Source: CAZCGA01 sp964498075 | Lineage (GTDB): Bacteria > Desulfobacterota > Binatia > HRBIN30 | Reading direction: 5' to 3' | Assembly (NCBI GenBank): GCA_964498075.1 | Contig: CAZCGA010000032.1 | Span: 1-53,752 of the forward strand | DNA: 53,752 bases | In this document: positions 7,805 through 15,173 of the stretch, piece after piece | How the letters are laid out: each line of letters opens with the position of its first letter | Position numbering within the stretch: the stretch's first letter is position 1 | Notes under the pieces: generated by a model | Told to the model about the DNA's origin: nothing | The model's input: only the letters and a program-made list of their open reading frames with translations | Database searches by the model: none | Translations under genes and position numbers: made by a program

Positions 7805-8373
7805 ATGGACTGTGCGTGCGGCTTCGAGAATCCGGCGGGCCTGCGCTTTTGCGGTGCGTGCGGCACCGGGCTTCCGATCGCGTGCGGGGCGTGCGGGTTC
7901 GGGAATCCGCCGAGCTTCAAGTACTGTGGCGGCTGCGGCGCTGCTCTAGCTGAAAGCGACAAGCGAAAAGCTGAAAGCACCCGAACCCTGAACCCCGAAC
8001 CCCGCACCTACACCCCCAAGCATCTCGCCGACAAAATCCTCACCTCGCGCGCCGCGCTCGAAGGCGAGCGCAAGCAGGTCACCGTGCTGTTCGCCGACGT
8101 GAAGGGCTCGATGGAACTGGCGGAGCAGCTCGATCCGGAAGAGTGGCACAAGATCCTGGATCGTTTCTTCCACATCCTCACCGACGGCGTGCACCGCTTC
8201 GAAGGCAATCGCAGCAGCGACGCGGTGTTGGGCCAGTTGATCCCCTCGACCGGCGACACCCGCACGCTGTTCCTGCTCAACTTCAGGCCGGAGTACCACG
8301 CGGAGTGGGTGACGCGGGCGGACTACCAGCAGCTGGCGCTGCGCCCGCTCGGCCCCGAGGCCACGGCCGAGCA
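7805..8373 (+). pseudogene. cyclase/ATPase copy with large internal deletion
   Basis: AAGGAG nine bases upstream precedes the ATG at 7805. The peptide carries two zinc ribbons (MDCACGFENP, FCGACG, CGACGFGNP, YCGGCG), the repeat-derived linker, and the start of the cyclase domain (ERKQVTVLFADVKGS) to HRFEG. At ~8206 it jumps in frame to the region just after Walker B (SSDAVLGQLIPSTGDTRT, NFRPEYHAEW, LGPEATAE). About 320 codons are missing, including the second metal Asp and both Walker motifs. After ~8373 the frame leaves the family. The product, if made, would be inactive as a cyclase or ATPase. Confidence 0.8.
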
Positions 8374-8384
8374 CGAGCAGCGCC

Positions 8385-8636
8385 GTGGCCACGAGGCTGA
8401 AGTTCCGGCGCTCGGATCCCCTCGGGCGCCGGCAGGTCAAGTGGGTGGTCTACGGCTTTTACGTGGGCACGCTGCCCTGGGCCGTCCACCAAGCCGCCGC
8501 CCAGCTGGGCGTCTTGCCCGAGTGGATGGGCGCGCTCTGGGCCACGCTCTGGGCGGTTGCATTCATCGCGGCGGTGGCGATTCCGCCAACGCCGCAGTTG
8601 ACGGGTGCGCAAGGGACGGATGTAGGCTCTGTGTAA
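8385..8636 (+). pseudogene. membrane-sensor fragment
   Basis: In another frame a GTG at 8385 opens an 83-residue stretch beginning MATRLKFRRSDPLGRRQVKW and then two hydrophobic segments (VVYGFYVGTLPWAV and LWATLWAVAFIAAVAI). The RRSDPLGRRQVKWVVYG motif resembles the juxtamembrane part of 7TM-type sensor kinases, from memory of that family. Nothing else of such a protein is present, so it is treated as a fragment placed next to the deleted cyclase copy. Confidence 0.4.
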
Positions 8637-8677
8637 CGGTACAAGGCGGTGACAAGGCGACTCCGGCGGCAGTCCGC

Positions 8678-8953
8678 GTGGGCACGGTAACGGCAATGGA
8701 GCTTCGGAATCATACGGGGCGGGTGTTGCAGCGCGTCGCGCACGGCGAGCGGCTCGTCGTTACGCGGCGCGGGAAGCCGTTGGCAGTCGTGCAGCCGGCG
8801 CGTGAAGCATGCCGGCGAACATCGAAGTCGCCTTCTGCCATCATTGCTGAGGGCGTTGGCCTGCTGTCGGGTTCAGGGAGCGTGGAGAAGTTCCTGGCTG
8901 AGAGATGGGCAGAGGTCGAGCGCGAGACGCGCCGATGGCGGCGCAAACGTTAG
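8678..8953 (+). CDS. Phd/YefM-family antitoxin
   Basis: From the GTG at 8678 (VGTVTAMELRNHTG) the protein carries the Phd/YefM core: ELRNHTGRVLQRVAHGERL then VVTRRGKPLAVVQP, a fold that dimerises on DNA and neutralises a toxin through its C-terminal tail. The 91-residue length is usual. The frame is open far upstream into the deleted cyclase copy, so the exact start is uncertain; the ATG at 8696 is another candidate. No PIN, RelE or Doc-type toxin follows; the next frame is a 46-residue membrane peptide. Confidence 0.7.
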   Translation: MGTVTAMELRNHTGRVLQRVAHGERLVVTRRGKPLAVVQPAREACRRTSKSPSAIIAEGVGLLSGSGSVEKFLAERWAEVERETRRWRRKR

Positions 8954-8959
8954 GTGGGC

Positions 8960-9100
8960 ATGCTGTTGCCGTTCGTTCGGCTCTGGGACGACAATGTCGA
9001 GCTCGACGACTTTGCCCGATACTATTTCTACATCCATAAGCTCGTGGGTTTCGCGCTCGGATCGTTCCTGGTGGCCGGCATCTCGGGACTGACGCGCTGA
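8960..9100 (+). CDS. possible 46-residue membrane peptide
   Basis: An ATG six bases after the antitoxin stop opens MLLPFVRLWDDNVELDDFAR followed by a hydrophobic segment (KLVGFALGSFLVAGI) and a stop. It has no clear ribosome-binding site and is not recognised. It could be the tail of a lost membrane protein or a small protein coupled to the antitoxin gene. Low confidence that it is expressed. Confidence 0.3.
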   Translation: MLLPFVRLWDDNVELDDFARYYFYIHKLVGFALGSFLVAGISGLTR

Positions 9101-9113
9101 TATCTCCCGGTGA

Positions 9114-10049
9114 TCAGTTGCGCCCCGCCGTCTGCGGCGCCGACGTACAGGACCCTCCCGACAACATGCGTAGGTACCTGGGCTCCGTCGGAATCAGCGA
9201 CCGCTTGAAGCACGCGACGACGTCGCTGTTCTGGATCTTCCCGTCGCCGCCGCACGTCGGCGGAACGTCCTCTGGAACCGGGTCCGACGCCGCGAAGCGC
9301 GCGCTGTCCGCGGGAGGCGGACCCAACAGCGACGCCTTGAACAGGGCGACGACGTCGGCGTTGGTGATCGCGCCGTCGCCGAACTCGCCTGCGGCGTTGC
9401 CGGTACTCGGCGACACGTCGCAGACGAGAAAGGTCGCCAGCGGTGTGTTCGTGCTGGTCGCTGTGAAGGTTGCCGTCGGGGTCAGCGTGGCAGTCGCCGT
9501 GGGTGTCGGGATAGCACTTGCCGTCGGCGTGGCGGTCGCTGTCGGTGTCGACGTGGAGATCGCTGCGACGATGATCGATCCGTTCACCCCCGTCATGGGC
9601 AGCTCGGTTGCGCCGTCGATGGTTCCAGATGGGTTGATCAGCGTCACCGCGTAAGTGTGGCCCGCCTGGGCCGAGGCCGGGATCTTGACGTTGAGCGTAC
9701 CCAGCGGCGCCGTTCCCATCAGCAACGGATCGAAGCTCGAAAACCATCCCACCAGCGCCGTTGCCTTGCCGACTTTGGCGTTCTGGCCCGGCGGACCCAC
9801 CAAGGAGACGAATGTCACCGCGGTATCGAGCGTCGGCGCGCCGGCACCCGGCACCACCGTGAGGTTGAGCTGCAGAGTCGCACACGACGTCGCCGGCTGC
9901 AGCACGATCCTGATCGGCACTGCCGCGGTCGATCCCGGCAATGCCTCGGTGCTGCCGGCATTGACCGTGGTCTGCGGGTGCACCGGGCTTGCCGTCGCGA
10001 CGCACACGAAGGCACCAAGGATCATTGCGCGAAACCAACGCTGCGGCAT
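9114..10049 (-). CDS. secreted cohesin-like / dockerin-like protein
   Basis: A signal peptide (MPQRWFRAMILGAFVCVATA) opens a 311-residue exported protein. A beta-sandwich region resembling cohesin follows (STEALPGSTAAVPIRI, TLQLNLTVVPGA, GTLNVKIPASA), then a Thr/Pro/Ala linker, then a C-terminal domain with two EF-hand-like dockerin repeats: FGDGAITNADVVALFKASL and GGDGKIQNSDVVACFKRSL. Both halves of a cohesin-dockerin pair in one chain suggests self-assembly or surface display rather than a cellulosome. Start: the ATG at 10049 has GGGGAG eight bases upstream; an ATG at 10091 has GGAGG directly abutting and would add 14 residues before the signal peptide. It stands alone, convergent with the antitoxin debris. 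Confidence 0.7.
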   Translation of the reverse strand: MPQRWFRAMILGAFVCVATASPVHPQTTVNAGSTEALPGSTAAVPIRIVLQPATSCATLQLNLTVVPGAGAPTLDTAVTFVSLVGPPGQNAKVGKATALVGWFSSFDPLLMGTAPLGTLNVKIPASAQAGHTYAVTLINPSGTIDGATELPMTGVNGSIIVAAISTSTPTATATPTASAIPTPTATATLTPTATFTATSTNTPLATFLVCDVSPSTGNAAGEFGDGAITNADVVALFKASLLGPPPADSARFAASDPVPEDVPPTCGGDGKIQNSDVVACFKRSLIPTEPRYLRMLSGGSCTSAPQTAGRN

Positions 10050-10087
10050 CGCCCCCACTCCCCATCCGTGCACGGAACGAATCGGTG

Positions 10088-10474
10088 TCATCCTCCGGAA
10101 GCCCTCGAGGGGAAGCGTGGGGCGCGAACCACAGGGAGACTCACCGCGCCATCCGGCGCCTGCTGCAGGCGTGTGACGTCCGCGGCGACGCCATCGGCAA
10201 ACGAGTCGAGCGCCACGGACCCAGACTGGCGCACACGGTCCAGCCCCCGCGCCAGCAGCTTGAGTGCGCCGGCCCGCACGCCGGTCTCGACCTTGGCGTA
10301 GCCGGCGGCGATCTGCACCAGGCCTTGCAGCAGCAGCTTCTCGGGGCCGACGGTCTCCAGCCAGAGGTCCTCCCAGATCTCGTGCGCCGTGAAGAAGCGG
10401 CCGGTGTTGAAGGCGTCGGCGCCGCGGGTGAAGCGCGGATCGGAGAGCGCCGAGGCGTTCACGCCAGCGCGCAC
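10088..10474 (-). CDS. DUF309 family protein
   Basis: A 128-residue helical protein with the DUF309 signature: GADAFNTGRFFTAHEIWEDL, then LLQGLVQIAAGYAKVE and GALKLLARGLDRV. The family is widespread and of unknown function; the conserved His-Glu and Trp-Glu positions of AHEIWEDLW are present. Its start overlaps the 3' end of the upstream serine hydrolase gene by 16 bases, so it is the last gene of a three-gene minus-strand operon. Confidence 0.75.
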   Translation of the reverse strand: MRAGVNASALSDPRFTRGADAFNTGRFFTAHEIWEDLWLETVGPEKLLLQGLVQIAAGYAKVETGVRAGALKLLARGLDRVRQSGSVALDSFADGVAADVTRLQQAPDGAVSLPVVRAPRFPSRASGG

Positions 10475-11652
10475 ACGGCCGCACGGCTGGAGATCGCGAC
10501 GCTGCGGCGCGCCTGCCGCAACGGATGGCGATCGAAACCGTTCGTGCAGTAGCCGAGCGAGATGCCGCTCTCCGGATCACCCCAGGCGATCTGTCCGCCG
10601 GCGCCGTTGTGTCCGAACATCAGCTCCGAGCCGGTGCGGCCGAAGCCGCGGTAGGTCTTGTCTTCGTCGCCGGCGATGATGATGCCGAGGCCGCGGTTGG
10701 CGCGCTTGCCGAAGATAGGGTCGGTGAGGTCGCCGCTGCGGATGCGGCGCGCCAGGTCGACGGTCTCCGGGCGCCAGATCTGCGCGCCGTCGTGGGCGCG
10801 CCCGCCGGCGAGCAGCGCCTGGTAGAAGAGCGCCAGATCGGCCGCGGTCATCACGCCGCCGCCACCCGGCACGCCCACCTCGCGGACCGCGGGATGGTTG
10901 AAGCCCTGCAGCGCTTCCTCGGTGACCTCGCCTTCCGGAATCTCGGGAAAGCCCAGCGCCTTGAGCTCCGCGGGCGTCGGCGCCGTGCCGACGTGCGCGA
11001 TGTCCGCCAGGCGCCCGTGCAGCGCCCGCGGCAGGCCGACGTGTAGATCGTGCAGCCCGAGCGGCGCGGCGATGCGTGCGCGCACGAACTCGCGAAACTC
11101 CATCCCCGAGCGCCGCTCAACGATCTCGGCGATCACCCACATGCTGGAGGTCGGGTGATACTCGAAGCGCGTGCCGGGCGTCCAATTGAGCTTCCACTTG
11201 GCGAAGCGCGCCAGACGCTTGGCACGATCTGGCCAGTCGGTGGGAATGAAGGGCGCCTGCGGGAACCCCGCCGTGTGGGTGAACAGCTGCTCGACGATGA
11301 TCACGTCTTTCCCATGCGTGGCGAACTCAGGGATGACGTCGGCGACGCGCTCGTTGAGCCGCAGCTTCCCCTCCTGAATCAACAGCCACGCCGCCGCCGA
11401 CGTGATCGCCTTGGTGGAGGAGAAGACGACGTAGAGCGTGTCGTTGGTCGCCGCGGCGCTGCGGCCTTCGTGGGTCACACGCCCGAAGGTGCGCATCGCG
11501 GCGATTTTCCCGCGGCGTGCCACGGCGATCTGCACCGACGGCAGCAGCCCCTCAGTCACTTCCTTCCCGGCGCGCTCGAACAGGGCGTCCACCTTGGCAG
11601 GATCTACTCCGACCGCTTCGGGTGCGGCGGCGAAAAAATGGGCGTCTGGCAT
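10459..11652 (-). CDS. serine hydrolase, beta-lactamase class C / EstB-like
   Basis: A 397-residue protein of the beta-lactamase/penicillin-binding-protein superfamily. The catalytic SxxK appears as FSSTKAITSAAAW, the THTAGFP loop follows, a YHPTSSMW motif sits where the second-motif Tyr is expected, and FGHNGAGGQIAWG fills the third-motif (HxG) site. No signal peptide is visible, which favours a cytosolic esterase over a periplasmic beta-lactamase. Start: the ATG at 11652 has GGGAG six bases upstream; the open frame further upstream is antisense to the MetE-like gene. It is the middle gene of an operon with the small protein at 11670-11966 and DUF309. Confidence 0.8.
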   Translation of the reverse strand: MPDAHFFAAAPEAVGVDPAKVDALFERAGKEVTEGLLPSVQIAVARRGKIAAMRTFGRVTHEGRSAAATNDTLYVVFSSTKAITSAAAWLLIQEGKLRLNERVADVIPEFATHGKDVIIVEQLFTHTAGFPQAPFIPTDWPDRAKRLARFAKWKLNWTPGTRFEYHPTSSMWVIAEIVERRSGMEFREFVRARIAAPLGLHDLHVGLPRALHGRLADIAHVGTAPTPAELKALGFPEIPEGEVTEEALQGFNHPAVREVGVPGGGGVMTAADLALFYQALLAGGRAHDGAQIWRPETVDLARRIRSGDLTDPIFGKRANRGLGIIIAGDEDKTYRGFGRTGSELMFGHNGAGGQIAWGDPESGISLGYCTNGFDRHPLRQARRSVAISSRAAVCALA

Positions 11653-11669
11653 CGCGTCTCCCTTCGGTT

Positions 11670-11966
11670 TCAATCGGCCAACAGCTGCGTCAGCAGCTTG
11701 CGTAGCTTCGGGGTGTTGTGCAGCGACTGCTTGAGCTGCGGCAGGGTGCGGGCGTCGATGATGAGCGGCGAGCGCTGAAAGCCGCCGCGATGGTCGTAGT
11801 GACAGAAGCGGATCGCGTAGTTCCCCGCGGCTTCGCCTTCGAGAAACTTGAGTAGCTGCAGCGTCGGCCGGTGATAGGGTGTCGCGAACTGCGCCTCCTC
11901 CTCGATCACGCCGCTGCCCCAGTGCAGCGAAAACGTCTTGGCCGCTGGCTTGGCCGTCTTCACCAT
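11670..11966 (-). CDS. conserved small protein, function unknown
   Basis: A 98-residue soluble protein (MVKTAKPAAKTFSLHWGSG, RFCHYDHRGGFQRSPLIID, LKQSLHNTPKLRKLLTQLL). GGAGG seven bases upstream of the ATG supports the start. It heads the minus-strand operon with the serine hydrolase and DUF309 and is divergent from the MetE-like gene. I do not recognise the family; the HYDHRGGFQRSP stretch and the terminal helix look like conserved elements. Confidence 0.55.
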   Translation of the reverse strand: MVKTAKPAAKTFSLHWGSGVIEEEAQFATPYHRPTLQLLKFLEGEAAGNYAIRFCHYDHRGGFQRSPLIIDARTLPQLKQSLHNTPKLRKLLTQLLAD

Positions 11967-12082
11967 GCATCGTCCTCCCGGTTGTGGCCGTCGCCCTCCT
12001 TGTACGGAATCCTCTGCCGGTTGCGCAAGCCTCCAGGTATTGCGCTGTGCTGGGTGAATGCTCTACGTGAATCGAGGTGCCC

Positions 12083-13243
12083 ATGAAGCGCAGCGAGGAG
12101 CGGATTCTCACGACGCATGCGGGAAGCCTGCCGCGCTCCAAAGAGCTGATGGAGATGCACGTCCGCCGCAGCCGCAACGAACCCGTCGACGCGGCGGCGT
12201 TCGTTGATGCGGTGGAGCAGTCGACCCGATACGTCGTTGCGCAGCAGCTGGCCGCGGGGATCGACGTCGGCAACAACGGCGAGCAGCCGCGCGAGAGCTT
12301 CTTCACCTACGTGCGCGAGCGGCTCAGCGGCTACGGCGGGCAGAGCCAGCGTTCCGTCCCGCAGGACATCATTCACTACCGCAGCTTCCTCGACCTCAAG
12401 CTACCGGATTTTTCGCGGCGCATGGTGAGCGTCATGAACGCGCCCAAGGCGATCGGCGCGGTGCGCTACGTCGACCGCTCCCTCGTCGAAAAGGAGTGCG
12501 CGGACTACCAGCGGATCGCCGGCGAGCAGCCGTCGCGCTTCACCGAATCGTTTATGACCGCCGCCTCGCCGGGCATCGTCGCGGCGGCGATGCTGAACGA
12601 GTACTATCCCAGCCTCGACGCGTACGTCGGGGCCGTCGCCGATGCGTTGAAGACCGAGTACGAGCACATCGTGGCACAGGGGTTCATCTTGCAGCTCGAC
12701 TGCCCCGACCTTGCCATGGAGCGGCACCTCACCTTCGCCGAGCGCCCGCTTGCCGACTTCCTGCACTTCGTGGACGGCACCATCGGAGCGATCAACCGGG
12801 CACTGCAGAACATCCCGCGTGATCGCGTCCGCATGCACGTGTGCTGGGGGAACTACGAGGCGCCACACCACCTCGATGTGCCGCTGGACGACATCCTGCC
12901 ACACTTGTACGAGGCGCGCGTCGGCGCGCTCATGCTGTCGATGGCCAACCCGCGCCACGCGCACGAGTACCGGTGCTTCGGCCGCTGTCCCTTGCCGGAC
13001 GATATGCTGCTGGTGACCGGCGCGATCGATACGACGACCAACTACATCGAGCATCCGGAGGTGGTGGCCGAGCGCATCGAGCGGGCCGCCCACGCGGTCG
13101 GCGATCCGCGCCGCGTGCTCGCTGGCACCGACTGCGGCTTCGACACCGCTGCCGGTCTCGGCGAGGTGGCGGAAGAGGTGGTGTGGGAGAAGCTCCGGGC
13201 GCTGCGCGCCGGCGCCGACCTCGCCACCCGCCGGCTTTTCTAG
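12083..13243 (+). CDS. cobalamin-independent methionine-synthase-like Zn methyltransferase
   Basis: A 386-residue single-domain member of the MetE C-terminal/UROD fold, as in epoxyalkane:coenzyme M transferases and 'methionine synthase II' proteins. It begins RILTTHAGSLPRS and carries the Zn site HVCWGNYEAPHH (H252, C254) and GTDCGFDT (C351), with conserved MLSMANPRHAHE and TTTNYIEHPEVVAERI. It activates a thiol for alkyl transfer; the thiol and donor cannot be told from sequence. It lacks the N-terminal domain of full MetE, so synthesis of methionine from methyl-tetrahydrofolate is not assured. Start: GAGG five bases before the ATG at 12083. No cobalamin riboswitch is visible upstream. Confidence 0.75.
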   Translation: MKRSEERILTTHAGSLPRSKELMEMHVRRSRNEPVDAAAFVDAVEQSTRYVVAQQLAAGIDVGNNGEQPRESFFTYVRERLSGYGGQSQRSVPQDIIHYRSFLDLKLPDFSRRMVSVMNAPKAIGAVRYVDRSLVEKECADYQRIAGEQPSRFTESFMTAASPGIVAAAMLNEYYPSLDAYVGAVADALKTEYEHIVAQGFILQLDCPDLAMERHLTFAERPLADFLHFVDGTIGAINRALQNIPRDRVRMHVCWGNYEAPHHLDVPLDDILPHLYEARVGALMLSMANPRHAHEYRCFGRCPLPDDMLLVTGAIDTTTNYIEHPEVVAERIERAAHAVGDPRRVLAGTDCGFDTAAGLGEVAEEVVWEKLRALRAGADLATRRLF

Positions 13244-13295
13244 GCAACAGAAGCGGCGCAACCGCCGGCCCCGCCTGCGGTCGCAGACGATGGGG

Positions 13296-13324
13296 TTGAC
13301 AAGAGTTCATCAATGCAATAGATT
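13296..13324 (+). promoter_or_regulatory. promoter of fur-dps, probably leaderless
   Basis: TTGACA (13296-13301) and TAGATT (13319-13324) are separated by 17 bases. Transcription would start at about 13331, four bases before the ATG at 13335. No Shine-Dalgarno sequence is present there, so the message is probably leaderless. Confidence 0.55.
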
Positions 13325-13334
13325 ACCATCTGGT

Positions 13335-13841
13335 ATGAAGAGGCAACCGGTGAGAACGGACCATCTGGAGCGCTTCGAGGCGCTGTGCCGTCAGCAAGGG
13401 GTGCCGCTCACGGTGCAACGGCGTGTGATCCTCGAGTCGCTCGCCGGACGCGAGGACCATCCTACCGCCGACGACATCTTTCACGCCGTGCAGGCGCGCA
13501 TCCCCGGAGTGTCACGGACCACGGTCTACCGGGTGCTCGACACGCTGGTGCGGGCGGGTGTCGCCAGCAAGGTCGCCCATCCCGGCGCCAGCATCCGCTT
13601 CGATGCCAAGGTGCACCGGCACCACCATCTCGTGTGCCGCGCCTGCGGCAAGGTGCGCGACTTGGAGGACGCCGCGCTCAACGCGGTGCGGCTGCCGCGC
13701 ACGCACCGCTATGGATTCGAGATCAGCGACTACTCGATCCACTTCACGGGTGTCTGCGCCGGCTGCCGGGGCGGACGCGCCAAGGCCGGAGCCAAACGTG
13801 GACGGTCGAGTGTGACGAGTGAAGGAAGAAAGGAGCGATGA
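13335..13841 (+). CDS. Fur/PerR-family metalloregulator
   Basis: A 168-residue winged-helix repressor. The DNA-binding half contains LTVQRRVILESLAG, HPTADDIFHAVQ and SRTTVYRVLDTLVRAG. The metal-binding half has HRHHHLVCRACGKV and a C-terminal CAGC pair, giving the structural CxxC/CxxC zinc site. Co-transcription with dps favours a PerR-like peroxide sensor, though Fur or Zur cannot be excluded. The TGA stop abuts the dps start region. A strong -35/-10 pair places the transcription start almost at the ATG. A Lys/Arg-rich tail after the second CxxC (RAKAGAKRGRSS) is unusual. Confidence 0.85.
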   Translation: MKRQPVRTDHLERFEALCRQQGVPLTVQRRVILESLAGREDHPTADDIFHAVQARIPGVSRTTVYRVLDTLVRAGVASKVAHPGASIRFDAKVHRHHHLVCRACGKVRDLEDAALNAVRLPRTHRYGFEISDYSIHFTGVCAGCRGGRAKAGAKRGRSSVTSEGRKER

Positions 13842-13843
13842 GG

Positions 13844-14320
13844 ATGAAACCGAACATTGGAATGACCGACAAGGACCGCGAGGCAGTGGTGAAAGTTCTC
13901 AATACGTTGCTGGCGGACGAGTACGTCCTCTACACCAAGACGCGCAACGACCACTGGAACGTCGTCGGCCCGCAGTTCAACGATCTGCACAAGTTCTTCG
14001 AGGCGCAGTACACCGAGCTGAACGACATCGTCGACGACGTTGCCGAGCGTGCCCGCGCACTCGGGGGAAACTCGCTGGGGACGCTGACCGAGTTCCTCAA
14101 GCAGACCCGACTGAAGGAGCAGCCGGGGCAGTATCCGGATGCCGCGACGATGATCGGCAACCTGCTCGCCGATCACGAAGCGGTAATTCGCAGCTTGCGC
14201 ACGGATCTGCAAACGGTCGGCGACAAGTACCACGACGCCGGCACCAACGACTTCCTCACCGGGCTGATGGAGCAGCACGAGAAGATGGCCTGGATGCTGC
14301 GCGCGTTCCTGGAAGGGTAG
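13844..14320 (+). CDS. dps: Dps-family ferritin-like DNA-protection protein
   Basis: A 158-residue four-helix protein with the Dps ferroxidase signature: RNDHWNVVGPQFNDLHKFFE, then DDVAERARALGG. Dps dodecamers oxidise Fe2+ with H2O2 and store it, protecting DNA. The start at 13844 is preferred because AGGAG lies eight bases upstream; an ATG at 13838 overlaps the fur stop (ATGA) but has AGGAG only two bases away. Regulation by the upstream Fur/PerR protein is likely. The stop TAG (14318-14320) is contributed by the GTAGGGGC end of an inverted-repeat element. Confidence 0.9.
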   Translation: MKPNIGMTDKDREAVVKVLNTLLADEYVLYTKTRNDHWNVVGPQFNDLHKFFEAQYTELNDIVDDVAERARALGGNSLGTLTEFLKQTRLKEQPGQYPDAATMIGNLLADHEAVIRSLRTDLQTVGDKYHDAGTNDFLTGLMEQHEKMAWMLRAFLEG

Positions 14321-14425
14321 GGGCGAGGCATTTCCGATCGGGTTCGGGCGGCCGTGGGCTCGTTCGACGCGACGCATCGGGTTCACCGCCACGTTTGCGA
14401 GCGACGGGAAATGCCTCGCCCCTAC
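14317..14425. repeat. 109-bp inverted-repeat element, copy A
   Basis: Perfect 19-bp terminal inverted repeats GTAGGGGCGAGGCATTTCC (14317-14335) and its complement (14407-14425) enclose 71 bases. A second copy of identical length is at 16586-16694. There is no coding capacity; it fits a MITE- or REP-like element. Its left end supplies the dps stop codon. Confidence 0.85.
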
Positions 14426-14435
14426 ACCGCGCCGT

Positions 14436-15173
14436 CTAGAATCCGATGCGCCGCATCACCGCCCGCGGCAGGCAGCGGATCACCAGCATGATCCACCGCC
14501 AAACACCCGGCACAAACACCACCGGCTGCCCGCGGTCGATCGCCCGCAACACGCGGCGGGCAACCGCCTCCGGCTCGCCGGCGAACGGCGGCGGCTGCAG
14601 CCCCGCGGTCATGCTGGTCCTGACGAAGCCGGGCTTGACGGTGACGGTACGCACACCCTGCGCGCGGAACTTGTGATCCAGACCCTCCAGGTAATGCGAT
14701 AAGCCCGCCTTCGCTGCGCCGTAGAGGATGACCGGCTTGCGGGCGCGCTCGCCGGCCACCGAGCTGAACACGCACAGCGTGCCGCCGCCCGATGCCAGCA
14801 GGCGCCGCCGTGCCTCCTCGCAAAAGTGAATGGTGTTGGTGAAGTCTGCCGTGAGCAGGTCATCACGCAGCGCGGCGTTCGCCTCGATCGCCTCCTGCGC
14901 GGCAAACAGGCCCGCCGTGACGACGACGGTGTCGAAGCCGTCGAGCCTAGCGGCAGCTTCGTTGAGTGCCGGAGCGAAAGTCTCCGGACGCAGCAGATCG
15001 CACTGGGCGACGCCGACCGTGCCGCCGCCGGCGAGAATCTCCAGATCTCGGGCGCTGCGCTGCAGGTCGTCGAGGTAGCGGCCGAGCAGGAAGAGCCGGT
15101 CGCCACGCAGCGCCATCAGGCGCGCCAGCGCCCGGCCCATCCCCTTCGTCGCACCGAGCAACACCACCTTCAC
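14436..15173 (-). CDS. DprE2-like short-chain dehydrogenase
   Basis: A 245-residue SDR. The Rossmann motif is VVLLGATKGMGRALARL, the catalytic Ser/Tyr/Lys are in VFSSVAGERARKPVILYGAAKAG (described only), and PGFVRTSMT follows. Its GTG start overlaps the stop of the upstream FAD oxidase gene as GTGA. This order and coupling match DprE1-DprE2, where the oxidase and SDR epimerise a polyprenyl-phosphate sugar at C2. The polyprenyl substrate is inferred only from the pairing; a C-terminal hydrophobic stretch (WRWIMLVIRCLPRAVM) could favour membrane association. Other SDR roles remain possible. Confidence 0.75.
   Translation of the reverse strand: MKVVLLGATKGMGRALARLMALRGDRLFLLGRYLDDLQRSARDLEILAGGGTVGVAQCDLLRPETFAPALNEAAARLDGFDTVVVTAGLFAAQEAIEANAALRDDLLTADFTNTIHFCEEARRRLLASGGGTLCVFSSVAGERARKPVILYGAAKAGLSHYLEGLDHKFRAQGVRTVTVKPGFVRTSMTAGLQPPPFAGEPEAVARRVLRAIDRGQPVVFVPGVWRWIMLVIRCLPRAVMRRIGF

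Noticed and set aside
11967..12082. Cobalamin or SAM riboswitch before the MetE-like gene
   Set aside because: The gap is only ~115 bases and shared with a divergent gene; no B12-box-like or SAM-type pattern is visible.
11653..12306. N-terminal extension of the serine hydrolase
   Set aside because: It overlaps a good small gene and the start of the MetE-like gene; GGGAG before the ATG at 11652 marks the real start.
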